Position numbers and translations under genes: made by a program
Assembly (NCBI GenBank): GCA_034717695.1
Contig: JAYELS010000021.1
Span: forward strand, 62,001 to 126,000
Source: NAT127 sp034717695
GTDB taxonomy: Bacteria; Pseudomonadota; Gammaproteobacteria; Pseudomonadales; Porticoccaceae
DNA: 64,000 nt
Direction of reading: 5' to 3'
In this document: in pieces, positions 7,544-16,519 of the stretch
Numbering within the stretch: the stretch's first letter is position 1
Layout of the letters: the number at the start of each line of letters is the position of its first letter
Notes under the pieces: generated by a model
The model's database searches: none
What the model was told of the DNA's origin: nothing
What the model saw: only the letters and a program-made list of their open reading frames with translations

Positions 7544-10302
7544 CGCTGGCCGACACCCCCATGAAGCCCGAGGGTGAAGACTTCCGCGTCCTGGCGCGGG
7601 TACCCGACGGCGACACCGGCATAGCCGTAGGCGCCCTGGACGGGGCGCGGGCCCTAACCGGCTGTGTGATCCGCATGGTGCTGGCCACCTCCTCGGAGGG
7701 GGGTCTCCGCACCCGACCGTTGCCGGACAATATCATCCTCACGGATGCCGGTGATGGCGCCGCGCTGCGAGGCCATCTGGCCATCGCCGACCTCTACCTC
7801 GATCTGCATGGCGCCCCAAACCGCCATCTCATTCTTGCCGCCCAAGCAGCACGAGTGCCGGTGCTGACGCGCACCACCGTAGAGGATCTGGCGGCGGACA
7901 GCTACCTGGCCCTCGCCGAGGTGGGCGCCACCAGCCTGGCGGCAACCCTCGCCACCCTGATTGAAATGCCCCTGCTGCGCCGGCGACTGATTCAGGGCGC
8001 CGAGGCAAACCGCCCCGATCCCGCCGGCGCCGGCAATGCCGACTTTCGCATCGAGGGCCCGTTCGACACCAGCTACAGCCTGGCCATGGTCAACCGCTTC
8101 GCCGCCCTGGCCCTGGCCCGGGTGGGTGCCCGGGTGACACTGAATCCAATGGAGGCGGTAGGGCCCTACCAGCCGGACGAGGGCTTTCTCGCCCGGGAGC
8201 CCGCCGTCGCCGGCCTGGTGGCCAACGGTGACCGCTACGCCACTGCCACCACGGTGCTGCGCAACATGTACCCCCTGCGGCTCACCGACATGAAGGGCGT
8301 CGACAATGGCCTGGTGTGCTACGGCTGGGAGGAGTCGCGGATGCCCGAGCCCGTGGTCAGCGCCATCAACCGGCAGCTGACCCTGGCATGCACCACGTCC
8401 GAGTACGTCAGCCGCACCCTGATGGACAACGGCGTCACCGCGCCGCTGTTCAGCAGTGGCGACGGTGCCGACCATATTCTCGCTGTGGCGCCGGATCACG
8501 ACGCCCTCCCGAGTCTCGAGGAGGGCCTGCACTTTCTGCACATTTCGTCCTGCTTCCCCCGCAAGGGCATCGATGTGCTGCTGGATGCCTTTGGCGCCGC
8601 CTTTTGCGGCGACGATGGGGTGACACTGGTGATCAAAACCTTCCCCAACCCCCACCACGACATCGCAGCAATGCTCCACGACTGGCGGGCCCGGCATGAC
8701 AATCCGCCCCGGGTGGTGCTGATCAATGCGGATCTCAGCGACGGTGCGATACGTGCCCTGTACCTGCGGTGCCAGGTGCTGGTGGCGCCGAGCCGGGGCG
8801 AAGGGTTTGGCCTGCCGATGGCCGAGGCCATGCTCCACCATTTGCCGGTCATTACCACGGCCTTTGGCGGACAGCGGGATTTTTGCCGGGACGATACCGC
8901 CTGGCTCATCGACTATCGCTTCACCCGGGCGGAAACCCACATGGACCTGACGGACTCGGTATGGGTCGACCCGGATCGCGGGCACCTCACCACCCTGCTG
9001 CGGGACTTTGCCAAGGCCTGGCACGGCGGGTATTGGCACGAGTTCACCGCAAGTCGTACCCAGCGGGCCCACCGGCTAATTCAGGAACAATTCAGTTGGG
9101 ACGCGGTGGCCAGGCGTCTGGTGTCGGCAGTGGCGAGCCTCGACTCCCTGCCCGCCCTGGCGCCCGCGCCACGCCTCGGCTTCGTCACCACCTGGAACAG
9201 CCGCTGCGGCATCGCCAGCTACAGCCAGCTGCTGATCGAACCCGCCCTCGGGGACGCCTGGATTCTCGCCAATGACAACGCCGAGCCACTGGACAAGGAC
9301 GGCGACCGGGTGATCCGCTGCTGGCGCCAGGGGGACCCGGGCTATCCTCGCCAGCTGTTCGAAACCATCCGCCGCCTCGCCCTGGATCAGGTCCACTTCC
9401 AGTTCAATTTCGGCTTTTTCTCGTTCGAAGGATTCCGACAATTGCTGGCGGACCTGCACGGGGCCGGCGTACAGACCTTCGTCACCTGCCACGCCACCGC
9501 TGGCGGCTGGGCCGATGGCGACACCATCACCCGTCTGGGGGCGCTACAATCGCAACTGGCCGGGGTAACCCGGATTCTCGTCCACAGCGTGGCGGACCTG
9601 AATGAGCTGAAATCCCAGGGCATCGTCGACAACGTCTGCCTGTTCCCCCACGGCGTCATGGTCGCGCCAATACCGAGGACCCGGCCGCGACCCGGCAACA
9701 TGATCGGCCGCCGGGTGATTGCCAGTTACGGTTTCCTCCTGCCCCACAAGGGCATTCTCCAGCTCATCCAGGCCTTTGCCCTGCTCTCGCGGGTACGTCC
9801 GGACAGCCGCCTACTGCTGGTCACCGCGCGCTACCCCTCGGCGGAGTCCGCCAACCATCTGGTGGCCTGCCAGAACCAGATCCGCCGCCTCGGGCTCGAC
9901 CGGCGGGTTACCCTGATCGACGCCTATCTGGCGGACGAGGAATCCCTCGGCTGGCTGTCCCACGCGGACCTGCTGGTATTCCCCTATCAGCACACCCTGG
10001 AGTCCTCCAGCGCGGCGGTACGCTGGGGCCTGGCGAGCGGCAAGCCGGTGTACTGCACCCCCCTCGATATCTTCGACGACGTCAGCGAAGCCGTGGCATT
10101 CCTGCCGGGCACCGCCCCCGAGGCACTCGCCGAGGGTCTCCTCCGCGCCCTCGACAGGCCCCCTGAGGAGCTCGCCGACAATGCGGAGCGCCAGCGACGC
10201 TGGCTCGACGAGCATGACTGGCGGCGCCTGTCCCGCCGCCTTCGCGGACTGCTCCTGGCGGCCCACCGCCAAGGCCTGATAGCGCGGTGCCAGGCCCCCT
10301 GA
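7540..10302 (+). CDS. Large multi-module glycosyltransferase (tandem GT4 domains)
   Basis: A 920-residue protein with more than one GT-B unit. Residues about 160-540 form a GT4 module with SRGEGFGLPMAEA near residue 418. Residues about 545-920 form a second module, starting at WNSRCGIASYSQ and with YQHTLESSSAAVRWGL near residue 817 in the donor site. The first 140 residues resemble a decayed donor subdomain (ADLYLDLHGAPNRHLILAAQ) without the acidic motif. Two active modules could add two different residues or linkages of one repeat unit. It sits between another GT4 gene and manC, with a GTGA start overlap. Confidence 0.85.
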   Translation: MTLADTPMKPEGEDFRVLARVPDGDTGIAVGALDGARALTGCVIRMVLATSSEGGLRTRPLPDNIILTDAGDGAALRGHLAIADLYLDLHGAPNRHLILAAQAARVPVLTRTTVEDLAADSYLALAEVGATSLAATLATLIEMPLLRRRLIQGAEANRPDPAGAGNADFRIEGPFDTSYSLAMVNRFAALALARVGARVTLNPMEAVGPYQPDEGFLAREPAVAGLVANGDRYATATTVLRNMYPLRLTDMKGVDNGLVCYGWEESRMPEPVVSAINRQLTLACTTSEYVSRTLMDNGVTAPLFSSGDGADHILAVAPDHDALPSLEEGLHFLHISSCFPRKGIDVLLDAFGAAFCGDDGVTLVIKTFPNPHHDIAAMLHDWRARHDNPPRVVLINADLSDGAIRALYLRCQVLVAPSRGEGFGLPMAEAMLHHLPVITTAFGGQRDFCRDDTAWLIDYRFTRAETHMDLTDSVWVDPDRGHLTTLLRDFAKAWHGGYWHEFTASRTQRAHRLIQEQFSWDAVARRLVSAVASLDSLPALAPAPRLGFVTTWNSRCGIASYSQLLIEPALGDAWILANDNAEPLDKDGDRVIRCWRQGDPGYPRQLFETIRRLALDQVHFQFNFGFFSFEGFRQLLADLHGAGVQTFVTCHATAGGWADGDTITRLGALQSQLAGVTRILVHSVADLNELKSQGIVDNVCLFPHGVMVAPIPRTRPRPGNMIGRRVIASYGFLLPHKGILQLIQAFALLSRVRPDSRLLLVTARYPSAESANHLVACQNQIRRLGLDRRVTLIDAYLADEESLGWLSHADLLVFPYQHTLESSSAAVRWGLASGKPVYCTPLDIFDDVSEAVAFLPGTAPEALAEGLLRALDRPPEELADNAERQRRWLDEHDWRRLSRRLRGLLLAAHRQGLIARCQAP

Positions 10303-10384
10303 GGTCGGCCCCCAGGGATGGAGGGATTGGGGTTACAATGCCGGCCACCCGCGAAACACCTCATTGGCACAATATGCAGAGGAC

Positions 10385-11803
10385 ATGATGATTCCTGTGA
10401 TTCTCTCCGGCGGCAGCGGCTCGCGCCTGTGGCCCCAGTCGCGCCAGGCCTATCCCAAGCAGTTCCTGTCGCTGACCTCGGACAGCACCCTGATCCAGGA
10501 GACGGTGCAGCGCCTCGCCGGCCTCGATGCCTTCGCACCGCTGGTGATCTGCAACGAGGATCACCGCTTCGTGGTGGCGGAGCAGCTCCATCAAATCGGC
10601 GTCAGGCCCGATGGCATCCTGCTCGAACCCTGCGGTCGCAACACCGCCCCCGCCGTGGCCCTCGCCGCCCTCAAGGCCCTTCGCGACCACGACGACCCCC
10701 TGCTGTTGGTGCTGCCCGCCGACCATGTGATCCGCGATCGGGCGGCCTTCCACCGTGCGGTGACGGCGGCCGCGGAGGCGGCCCGGGCCGGGGGCCTCGT
10801 GACCTTCGGAGTGGTGCCGGACCGGGCCGAGACCGGCTATGGCTACATCCGTCGCGGCGCCGAGCAGGCCGGGGTGCCCGGCGCCTTCGCGGTGGAGCGC
10901 TTCGTCGAGAAGCCCGACGCCGCGCGGGCCGCCGACTTCGTCGCCAGTGACGAGTACTACTGGAACAGCGGGATGTTCCTGTTCCGCGCGGCGCGCTTCG
11001 TGGAGGAGCTGGGCCTCTGGGCACCGGGGATTCTCGACCGCTGCCGGGCCGCCCTGGATGCCGCCCGGGCGGAGCGGGATTTCACCTGGGTGGACGGCGA
11101 GGCGTTCGGCGAGTGCCCCAGCGACTCCATCGACTACGCGGTGATGGAAAAGACCGCCAGCGCCCTGGTGGTGCCCCTCGACGCCGGCTGGAGCGATGTG
11201 GGCTCCTGGCAGTCCCTGTGGGAGGCCCTCGACAGGGACGACAGCGGCAATGCCAGCCGGGGAGAGGTGCTGTCCATCGACAGCCACAACTGCCTGATCA
11301 GTTCCGAGAAGTCTCTGATCGCCGCCCTCGGGGTGGACGACCTGGTGATCGTCGAGTCCGACGATGCCATCCTCGTCACCCGCCGGGAACGCTCCCAGGA
11401 CGTCAAGCAGGTGGTCAACCACCTGGAAGGCCAGGGCAGCGATCGCCACCGGGTACACCGCAAGGTGTTCCGCCCCTGGGGCCACTACGACGCCATCGAC
11501 GGCGGCGAGCGCTTCCAGGTGAAGCGCATCATGGTCAAGCCCGGGGAGCGCCTGTCCCTGCAGAAGCACCACCACCGCGCCGAGCACTGGATCGTGGTGA
11601 GCGGCACCGCCCTGGTGACCTGCGGCGACAAGGAACTGCTGCTCACCGAGAACCAGTCCACCTATATTCCCCTCGGGGTCGTCCACCGCCTGGAGAACCC
11701 CGGCAAGGTGGAGCTGCACATCATCGAGGTGCAGAGCGGTGCCTACCTCGGCGAGGACGACATCGTCCGCTTCGACGACGCCTACGGCCGGACCACCCGC
11801 TGA
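10385..11803 (+). CDS. manC: Mannose-1-phosphate guanylyltransferase / mannose-6-phosphate isomerase
   Basis: Makes GDP-mannose, the substrate of Gmd. The ATG at 10385 follows AGAGGA and gives the expected N-terminus MMIPVILSGG; 472 residues is normal for the bifunctional type II family. The nucleotide-binding motif GGSGSRLWP is at residues 9-17, and FVEKP marks the sugar-nucleotide site. The C-terminal cupin with RPWGHY and QKHHHRAEHW is the isomerase part. The pairing with gmd and rmd mirrors WbpW in the A-band cluster of P. aeruginosa. The downstream glycosyltransferase start overlaps its stop in ATGA. Confidence 0.96.
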   Translation: MMIPVILSGGSGSRLWPQSRQAYPKQFLSLTSDSTLIQETVQRLAGLDAFAPLVICNEDHRFVVAEQLHQIGVRPDGILLEPCGRNTAPAVALAALKALRDHDDPLLLVLPADHVIRDRAAFHRAVTAAAEAARAGGLVTFGVVPDRAETGYGYIRRGAEQAGVPGAFAVERFVEKPDAARAADFVASDEYYWNSGMFLFRAARFVEELGLWAPGILDRCRAALDAARAERDFTWVDGEAFGECPSDSIDYAVMEKTASALVVPLDAGWSDVGSWQSLWEALDRDDSGNASRGEVLSIDSHNCLISSEKSLIAALGVDDLVIVESDDAILVTRRERSQDVKQVVNHLEGQGSDRHRVHRKVFRPWGHYDAIDGGERFQVKRIMVKPGERLSLQKHHHRAEHWIVVSGTALVTCGDKELLLTENQSTYIPLGVVHRLENPGKVELHIIEVQSGAYLGEDDIVRFDDAYGRTTR

Positions 11804-12948
11804 TGGCGGGTGAACCGGCGCGGAACCCGCGGGTCCTGCATGTCTACCGCACCTACTTCCCCGATACCCAAGGAGGCGGCGAGGAGCTGATCCGCCAGAT
11901 CTGCCGCAATACCCGCGGGATGGGGATCGACAGCCGGGTCTTCACCCTGAGCCCCGACCCCGCGCCGGCACCCATCCAGCGGGACGAGGCCCTGGTGATC
12001 CAGGCCCGTCGCCACCTGGAGATCGCCTCCTGCGGCATTTCCCTCTCCGCCCTGCCGGCCTTTCGCGCCGAGGCAGCCCGGGCAGACGTGCTCCACTACC
12101 ACTTCCCCTGGCCCTTCGGCGACGCCCTGCACCTGCTGGGGGGGAGCGCCACCCGCAACAAGCCGACGGTGGTGAGCCATCTCTCCGACGTGGTCAGGCA
12201 ACGGGGCCTGATGGCCCTCTACCAGCCGTTGATGCGGCGCTTCCTCGCCCGCGCCGATCGCATCGTCGCCACCTCCCCCAACTACGCCGCCAGCAGTCCG
12301 CTGCTCGGTGCCTACCGGGACAAGCTGTGCATCATCCCCATCGGGCTCGACGACGGCCAGCTGCCGGCGGTGACCCCCGCCCAGGTGGCGGCGGTGCGGG
12401 AGCGCCACGGGGAGGACTTTCTGCTGTTTGTCGGGGTGTTCCGCTACTACAAGGGCCTCCATGTGCTGCTGGAAGCGGCCCGGGACACCCGCGCCAATAT
12501 CGTGATCGCCGGCGCCGGCCCCGAGGAGGCGGCCCTCCGGGCATTTGCCCGGGAGCACAAACTCGCCAACGTGCGCTTCGCCGGGCGGGTCAGCGACGCC
12601 GACAAGGCCGCCCTGCTCCACGGCTGCCGGGGGCTGGTGTTTCCCTCCCACCTGCCGGCGGAGTCCTTCGGTATCTCCCTGCTGGAGGCAGCCATGGTGG
12701 GTCGCCCCATGATCAGCTGCGAGATCGGCACCGGCACCACCTATGTCAACCGCCACGGGGAGACGGGCCTGGTGGTGGCCCCCGGCAATGCGGCGCAGCT
12801 GGCGACGGCGATGAATACCCTGGCCGGCGACGAGGCCCTGGCGGCGCGCCTCGGGGCCGCAGCCCGCCGGCGCTACGAAGCGCTGTTCACCGGCGCGGCC
12901 ATGGGGGAGCGCTACGCGGCTCTCTACCGCGAATTGCTGGGCCGCTGA
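11803..12948 (+). CDS. WbpZ/WbdB-like glycosyltransferase (GT4)
   Basis: The start ATG overlaps the manC stop. The 381-residue GT4 enzyme resembles the mannosyl/rhamnosyl-transferases WbpZ and WbdB that act early in A-band or O9 polysaccharide assembly. Visible motifs are the N-terminal YRTYFPDTQGGGEELIRQ, VVSHLSD, LFVGVFRYYKGLHVLL at the domain junction and the donor motif PAESFGISLLEAA. Position just before the initiating transferase fits a role in adding the first sugars after the primer. Exact specificity is inferred. Confidence 0.87.
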   Translation: MAGEPARNPRVLHVYRTYFPDTQGGGEELIRQICRNTRGMGIDSRVFTLSPDPAPAPIQRDEALVIQARRHLEIASCGISLSALPAFRAEAARADVLHYHFPWPFGDALHLLGGSATRNKPTVVSHLSDVVRQRGLMALYQPLMRRFLARADRIVATSPNYAASSPLLGAYRDKLCIIPIGLDDGQLPAVTPAQVAAVRERHGEDFLLFVGVFRYYKGLHVLLEAARDTRANIVIAGAGPEEAALRAFAREHKLANVRFAGRVSDADKAALLHGCRGLVFPSHLPAESFGISLLEAAMVGRPMISCEIGTGTTYVNRHGETGLVVAPGNAAQLATAMNTLAGDEALAARLGAAARRRYEALFTGAAMGERYAALYRELLGR

Positions 12949-12952
12949 AACC

Positions 12953-14020
12953 GTGAACGGCATCGGCCTCGCGGTGCTGGGAATGGCGGTGTTGGCCGCC
13001 AGCTGGGGCATCACCGCACTGGTGTTGCGGGCGGGCCTGGCGCGGCGGGTGCTGGATATTCCCAATGCCCGCAGCTCCCACCTGGTACCCACCCCCAGGG
13101 GCGGCGGCATCGGGCTGGTGGCGGCGGGGTCGGCGGCGCTCTGGTGGCTTGTGGCCGGCGCCGGCCTCCCCGCCGCCACGGCGGCGCTCACCGGGGCCGC
13201 ACTGGCCATCGCCGCCATCGGCCTTGCGGACGATCTCAAACCCCTGTCCGCCCGGCTGCGCCTGGCGGTACAGCTGGGCGCGGGGCTGGCGCTGCTGGCG
13301 GCACTGCCGGAGGCACCACGCCTGGCCCTGGGGGGCGGCGAGGCGCCGGCCTGGCTGGCGCTGGCGGCGGCCCTCGGAGGGCTGGCGTGGCTCACCAATC
13401 TGTACAACTTCATGGATGGTATCGACGGCCTTGCCGGGCTTCAGGGGGTGGCGGTGGGGAGCGCCGCCGCCCTGGTGCTCGGCCTCGCCGGCAGCGGAAT
13501 GTGGCCGGCGCCCCTGGTGGTGGCCGCGGCGGCGGCGGGGTTCAGCCTCTGGAACCTGCCCCCGGCGCGGATCTTCATGGGGGATGTGGGCAGCGCCTGG
13601 CTCGGTTTTATGTTCGCCGGCCTCGCACTGCTGTCGAGCCTCGACGACCCACGCCTGCCCTGGTGCTGGCTGGTGCTGCTGGCGGTGTTCGTCAGCGATG
13701 CCTCGGTGACCCTGCTCACCCGTCTGGCGCGGGGGGAGAGGATCCACGAGGCCCACCGCAGCCATCAGTACCAGCGCCTCACCCGCCGCTGGGCGGCCCG
13801 CTTCGAGGCCCTGGGCGCGACGGCCCCGGCGGCGCGGGCAAGGGCCCACCGGCGCTACAGCCTGGGGGCGATGGCGGTGGTACTGATATGGCTGCTGCCC
13901 CTGGCCGGCGCCCTGGCCCTGGGCACCCTGGAACCCCTCGTCGCCCTGCTGCTGGCCTACGGGCCGCTGGTGGCCGCCGCCCTGTGGCTCGGCGCGGGGC
14001 GACCGGGGGAGCTGCCCTGA
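12953..14020 (+). CDS. Undecaprenyl-phosphate sugar-1-phosphate transferase (WecA/WbpL family)
   Basis: Probably starts the glycan by moving a HexNAc-1-phosphate from a UDP-sugar to undecaprenyl phosphate. The GTG start gives 355 residues with about ten hydrophobic helices. Family signatures are all present: PTPRGGG, the Asp pair in LADDL, NLYNFMDGIDGLAG, ARIFMGDVGSAW and the cytoplasmic EAHRSHQYQ loop. Length and position at the end of an A-band-like cluster resemble WbpL of P. aeruginosa. The donor (GlcNAc, GalNAc or FucNAc) cannot be decided. It runs convergent with orn, 11 bp away. Confidence 0.92.
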   Translation: MNGIGLAVLGMAVLAASWGITALVLRAGLARRVLDIPNARSSHLVPTPRGGGIGLVAAGSAALWWLVAGAGLPAATAALTGAALAIAAIGLADDLKPLSARLRLAVQLGAGLALLAALPEAPRLALGGGEAPAWLALAAALGGLAWLTNLYNFMDGIDGLAGLQGVAVGSAAALVLGLAGSGMWPAPLVVAAAAAGFSLWNLPPARIFMGDVGSAWLGFMFAGLALLSSLDDPRLPWCWLVLLAVFVSDASVTLLTRLARGERIHEAHRSHQYQRLTRRWAARFEALGATAPAARARAHRRYSLGAMAVVLIWLLPLAGALALGTLEPLVALLLAYGPLVAAALWLGAGRPGELP

Positions 14021-14031
14021 TTCCGAGGGCC

Positions 14032-14583
14032 TTACAGGTTGAACAGGGTGCCGCGGTAGTGGGCCAGTTCGGCGATGGAGTCGCGGATATCGTCGAGGGC
14101 CAGGTGGTTGCCGGCCTTGGTGAAGCCCTTCAAGGCCTCGGGCTTCCAGCGCCGGGCCAGTTCCTTGAGGGTGCTCACATCCAGGTTGCGGTAGTGGAAG
14201 AAGCGCTCCAGATCCGGCATGTGACGGGCGAGGAAACGGCGGTCCTGGCAGATGGAGTTGCCGCACATGGGGGAGGTATTGGGCTCCACCCAGTCCCGGA
14301 GGAAATCGAGGGTGAGGCGCTCCGCCAGGGCCGCGCTGGTGTCGCTGGCCCGCACCCGGGCGCTGAGGCCGGACTGGCCGTGCTGGCGGGTATTCCATTC
14401 GTCCATGGCGTCGAGGGCGCTGTCGGGCTGGTGGACGGCGAACACCGGGCCCTCGGCCAGGATATTGAGATTGGCGTCGGTGACCACGGTGGCGATCTCG
14501 ATGATGACATCGCTGTCGGGGTCGAGCCCGGTCATTTCCAGGTCGATCCACACCAGGTTCATCTTGTGCTTGCCGTTGCCCAT
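14032..14583 (-). CDS. orn: Oligoribonuclease
   Basis: A 3'-5' exonuclease that degrades di- and short oligoribonucleotides, including pGpG from c-di-GMP breakdown. The start at 14583 is chosen because GGAG lies a few bases upstream and the 183-residue product matches the E. coli length. The DEDDh motifs are visible: WIDLEMTGLDP (Asp-x-Glu), a second Asp in NSICQDRRF, and HLALDDIRDSI with the general-base region. It is divergent from rsgA, an arrangement conserved in many gammaproteobacteria. Confidence 0.96.
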   Translation of the reverse strand: MGNGKHKMNLVWIDLEMTGLDPDSDVIIEIATVVTDANLNILAEGPVFAVHQPDSALDAMDEWNTRQHGQSGLSARVRASDTSAALAERLTLDFLRDWVEPNTSPMCGNSICQDRRFLARHMPDLERFFHYRNLDVSTLKELARRWKPEALKGFTKAGNHLALDDIRDSIAELAHYRGTLFNL

Positions 14584-14669
14584 CCGCCGCTCCCGTTCCA
14601 ATCCGTCATGTGATGGCCGCCATTATGCTATATCCTCTCCCGTCCATCAGTATTCGCACCCGAGGGTGA

Positions 14670-15662
14670 ATGGCCAAGCGTCGTCTGACCGTCCAGCAAC
14701 ATCGGCGCATCGCCGAGAAGCAGCGCAAGACCGTGCTGGGGCTGGACAGTGACGGGGACGTCGCCGACGGCGGCATCGAGGGGGTGGTGATCACCCGCTT
14801 CGGCACCCAGGCGGCGGTCCTGCCGCCGGATTTCCGCCCCGGGGACAGGCCCCAGCGCTGCCATATCCGCGCCGCCCTCGCCGACCTCGTCACCGGTGAC
14901 CGGGTGATCTGGCGCCCCGGCTCCCCCACCGGGGTGGTGGAGGCGCGACTGGACCGGGCCAGCGTCATCTCCCGCCCCGACCCCCGGGGCAAATTGCGCC
15001 CGGTGGCGGCCAACGTCGACCGCATCGCCGTGGTCATCGCCCCGGAGCCGGAGCCCCACCCCAACCTCATCGACCGCTACCTGGTGGCCGCCGAGCACGA
15101 GGGCATCCGCCCGCTCCTGATCCTCAACAAGGTGGACCTGATGGGCCCAGGGGACAGCCACATCGACCGGATGCTGGCGGATTACCGCGCCCTCGGCTAC
15201 GACATCCTGCGGGTATCCGCGGAGGCCGGCATCGGCCTTGCGGAGATGCGCGCCTATTTTGCCCGCCACACCACGGTGCTGGTGGGCCAGTCGGGGGTGG
15301 GCAAGTCATCCCTCATCAACCTGCTCTACCCCGAGGCGCAGGCCCTGATCGGCGAACTCTCGGCGCAGATGGCCAAGGGCCGCCACACCACCACCGCCGC
15401 CACCCTCTATCGTCTTCCCGGGGGCGGGCAACTGGTGGACTCCCCCGGCATTCGGGAATTCGGCCTCGGCCACCTGGACAGCCGCGCCATCGCCGAGGGT
15501 TTCATCGAATTCCGCCCCTTTCTCGGCACCTGCCGGTTTCGCGATTGCCACCACGCCCAGGAGCCCGGCTGCGCCATCCTCGACGCGGTGGCGCGCCACG
15601 CCATCAGCGTGCGGCGCTTCGGCAGTTACCAGCTGATGGTGCGGGGCGGTGGCGAGGGCTGA
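14670..15662 (+). CDS. rsgA: Ribosome small subunit-dependent GTPase A
   Basis: Late 30S assembly GTPase. The 330-residue protein has an N-terminal OB-fold and the circularly permuted G motifs: G4 NKVDL precedes G1 GQSGVGKSS (about residues 206-214), then G3 DSPG. The C-terminal zinc site is CRFRDCHHAQEPGC starting at Cys288. It is divergent from orn and followed by a rhodanese gene after 38 bp. In Pseudomonas, motA/motB-type genes lie between rsgA and the rhodanese gene; they are absent here. Confidence 0.97.
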   Translation: MAKRRLTVQQHRRIAEKQRKTVLGLDSDGDVADGGIEGVVITRFGTQAAVLPPDFRPGDRPQRCHIRAALADLVTGDRVIWRPGSPTGVVEARLDRASVISRPDPRGKLRPVAANVDRIAVVIAPEPEPHPNLIDRYLVAAEHEGIRPLLILNKVDLMGPGDSHIDRMLADYRALGYDILRVSAEAGIGLAEMRAYFARHTTVLVGQSGVGKSSLINLLYPEAQALIGELSAQMAKGRHTTTAATLYRLPGGGQLVDSPGIREFGLGHLDSRAIAEGFIEFRPFLGTCRFRDCHHAQEPGCAILDAVARHAISVRRFGSYQLMVRGGGEG

Positions 15663-15700
15663 GGGTTTCGCTACAATGGCCACCCCGATACGGAGCAGCC

Positions 15701-16519
15701 ATGACCGATTCCCCGCAACATCTCATCGAACCGGAAGATCTCCACCCCAGGCTACACAGCGATCTGCTGATCATCGACCTGTGCAGTGACCAGCAGTACC
15801 GCAACGGCCATGTGCCGGGCGCGGTCCATGTCTCCCCGGCGGAACTGGTCCACGGGCAAGCCCCCGCCCCGGGAAAACTCCCGGCGCCCGCCCGTCTCGC
15901 CGCGCTGTTCTCCCGCCTCGGCCTCGGCGCCGACAGCGAGGTGGTGGTGTATGACGACGAGGGGGGCGGTTGGGCAGGGCGCTTGGCCTGGACCCTCGAC
16001 ATGATCGGCCACCCCCGCTGGCGCTACCTGAACGGCGGCCTGGTGGCCTGGGCCCGGGAGGGATTTCCCCTGGAGGCGACCCCCAACGAGCGCCAGCCGA
16101 CCGCCGTCGACATCCACCTTGACGCCGGGAGGCGAGCAACCCTGGAGGAAATCGTCGACAACCTCGACAGCCCCGATTACCGGGTATGGGATGCCCGCAG
16201 CCGAGAGGAATATCTGGGGGTTCGCGCCGTTTCCCGGCGAGGCGGCCATATCCCCGGCGCCATTCACTGCGAGTGGACCTCGTTGATGGACCCGGCCCGC
16301 AACTACCGCATCCGCGCCGACGCCGGGGACTATCTGGCGGGCCTTGGCCTTGGCCCCGCGCACACCATTGCCACCCACTGCCAGAGCCACCACCGCTCCG
16401 GGTTCACCTATCTGGTGGGGCGGGTCCTGGGGTACCCGGCCATCAAGGGCTACGACGGCTCCTGGTCGGAGTGGGGCAACCGGGACGACACCCCGGTGAC
16501 AACGGGGGACGCCCCATGA
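15701..16519 (+). CDS. rhdA: Thiosulfate sulfurtransferase (tandem rhodanese)
   Basis: Transfers sulfane sulfur, classically from thiosulfate to cyanide or protein acceptors, in the cytoplasm. The ATG at 15701 gives 272 residues with two rhodanese domains. The first lacks a catalytic cysteine. The second carries the active Cys227 in the loop CQSHHRSG, matching the RhdA/SseA-type single-turn loop, and DGSWSEWG near the C-terminus is typical. The stop overlaps the psd start (ATGA), so the two are probably co-translated. Confidence 0.93.
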   Translation: MTDSPQHLIEPEDLHPRLHSDLLIIDLCSDQQYRNGHVPGAVHVSPAELVHGQAPAPGKLPAPARLAALFSRLGLGADSEVVVYDDEGGGWAGRLAWTLDMIGHPRWRYLNGGLVAWAREGFPLEATPNERQPTAVDIHLDAGRRATLEEIVDNLDSPDYRVWDARSREEYLGVRAVSRRGGHIPGAIHCEWTSLMDPARNYRIRADAGDYLAGLGLGPAHTIATHCQSHHRSGFTYLVGRVLGYPAIKGYDGSWSEWGNRDDTPVTTGDAP

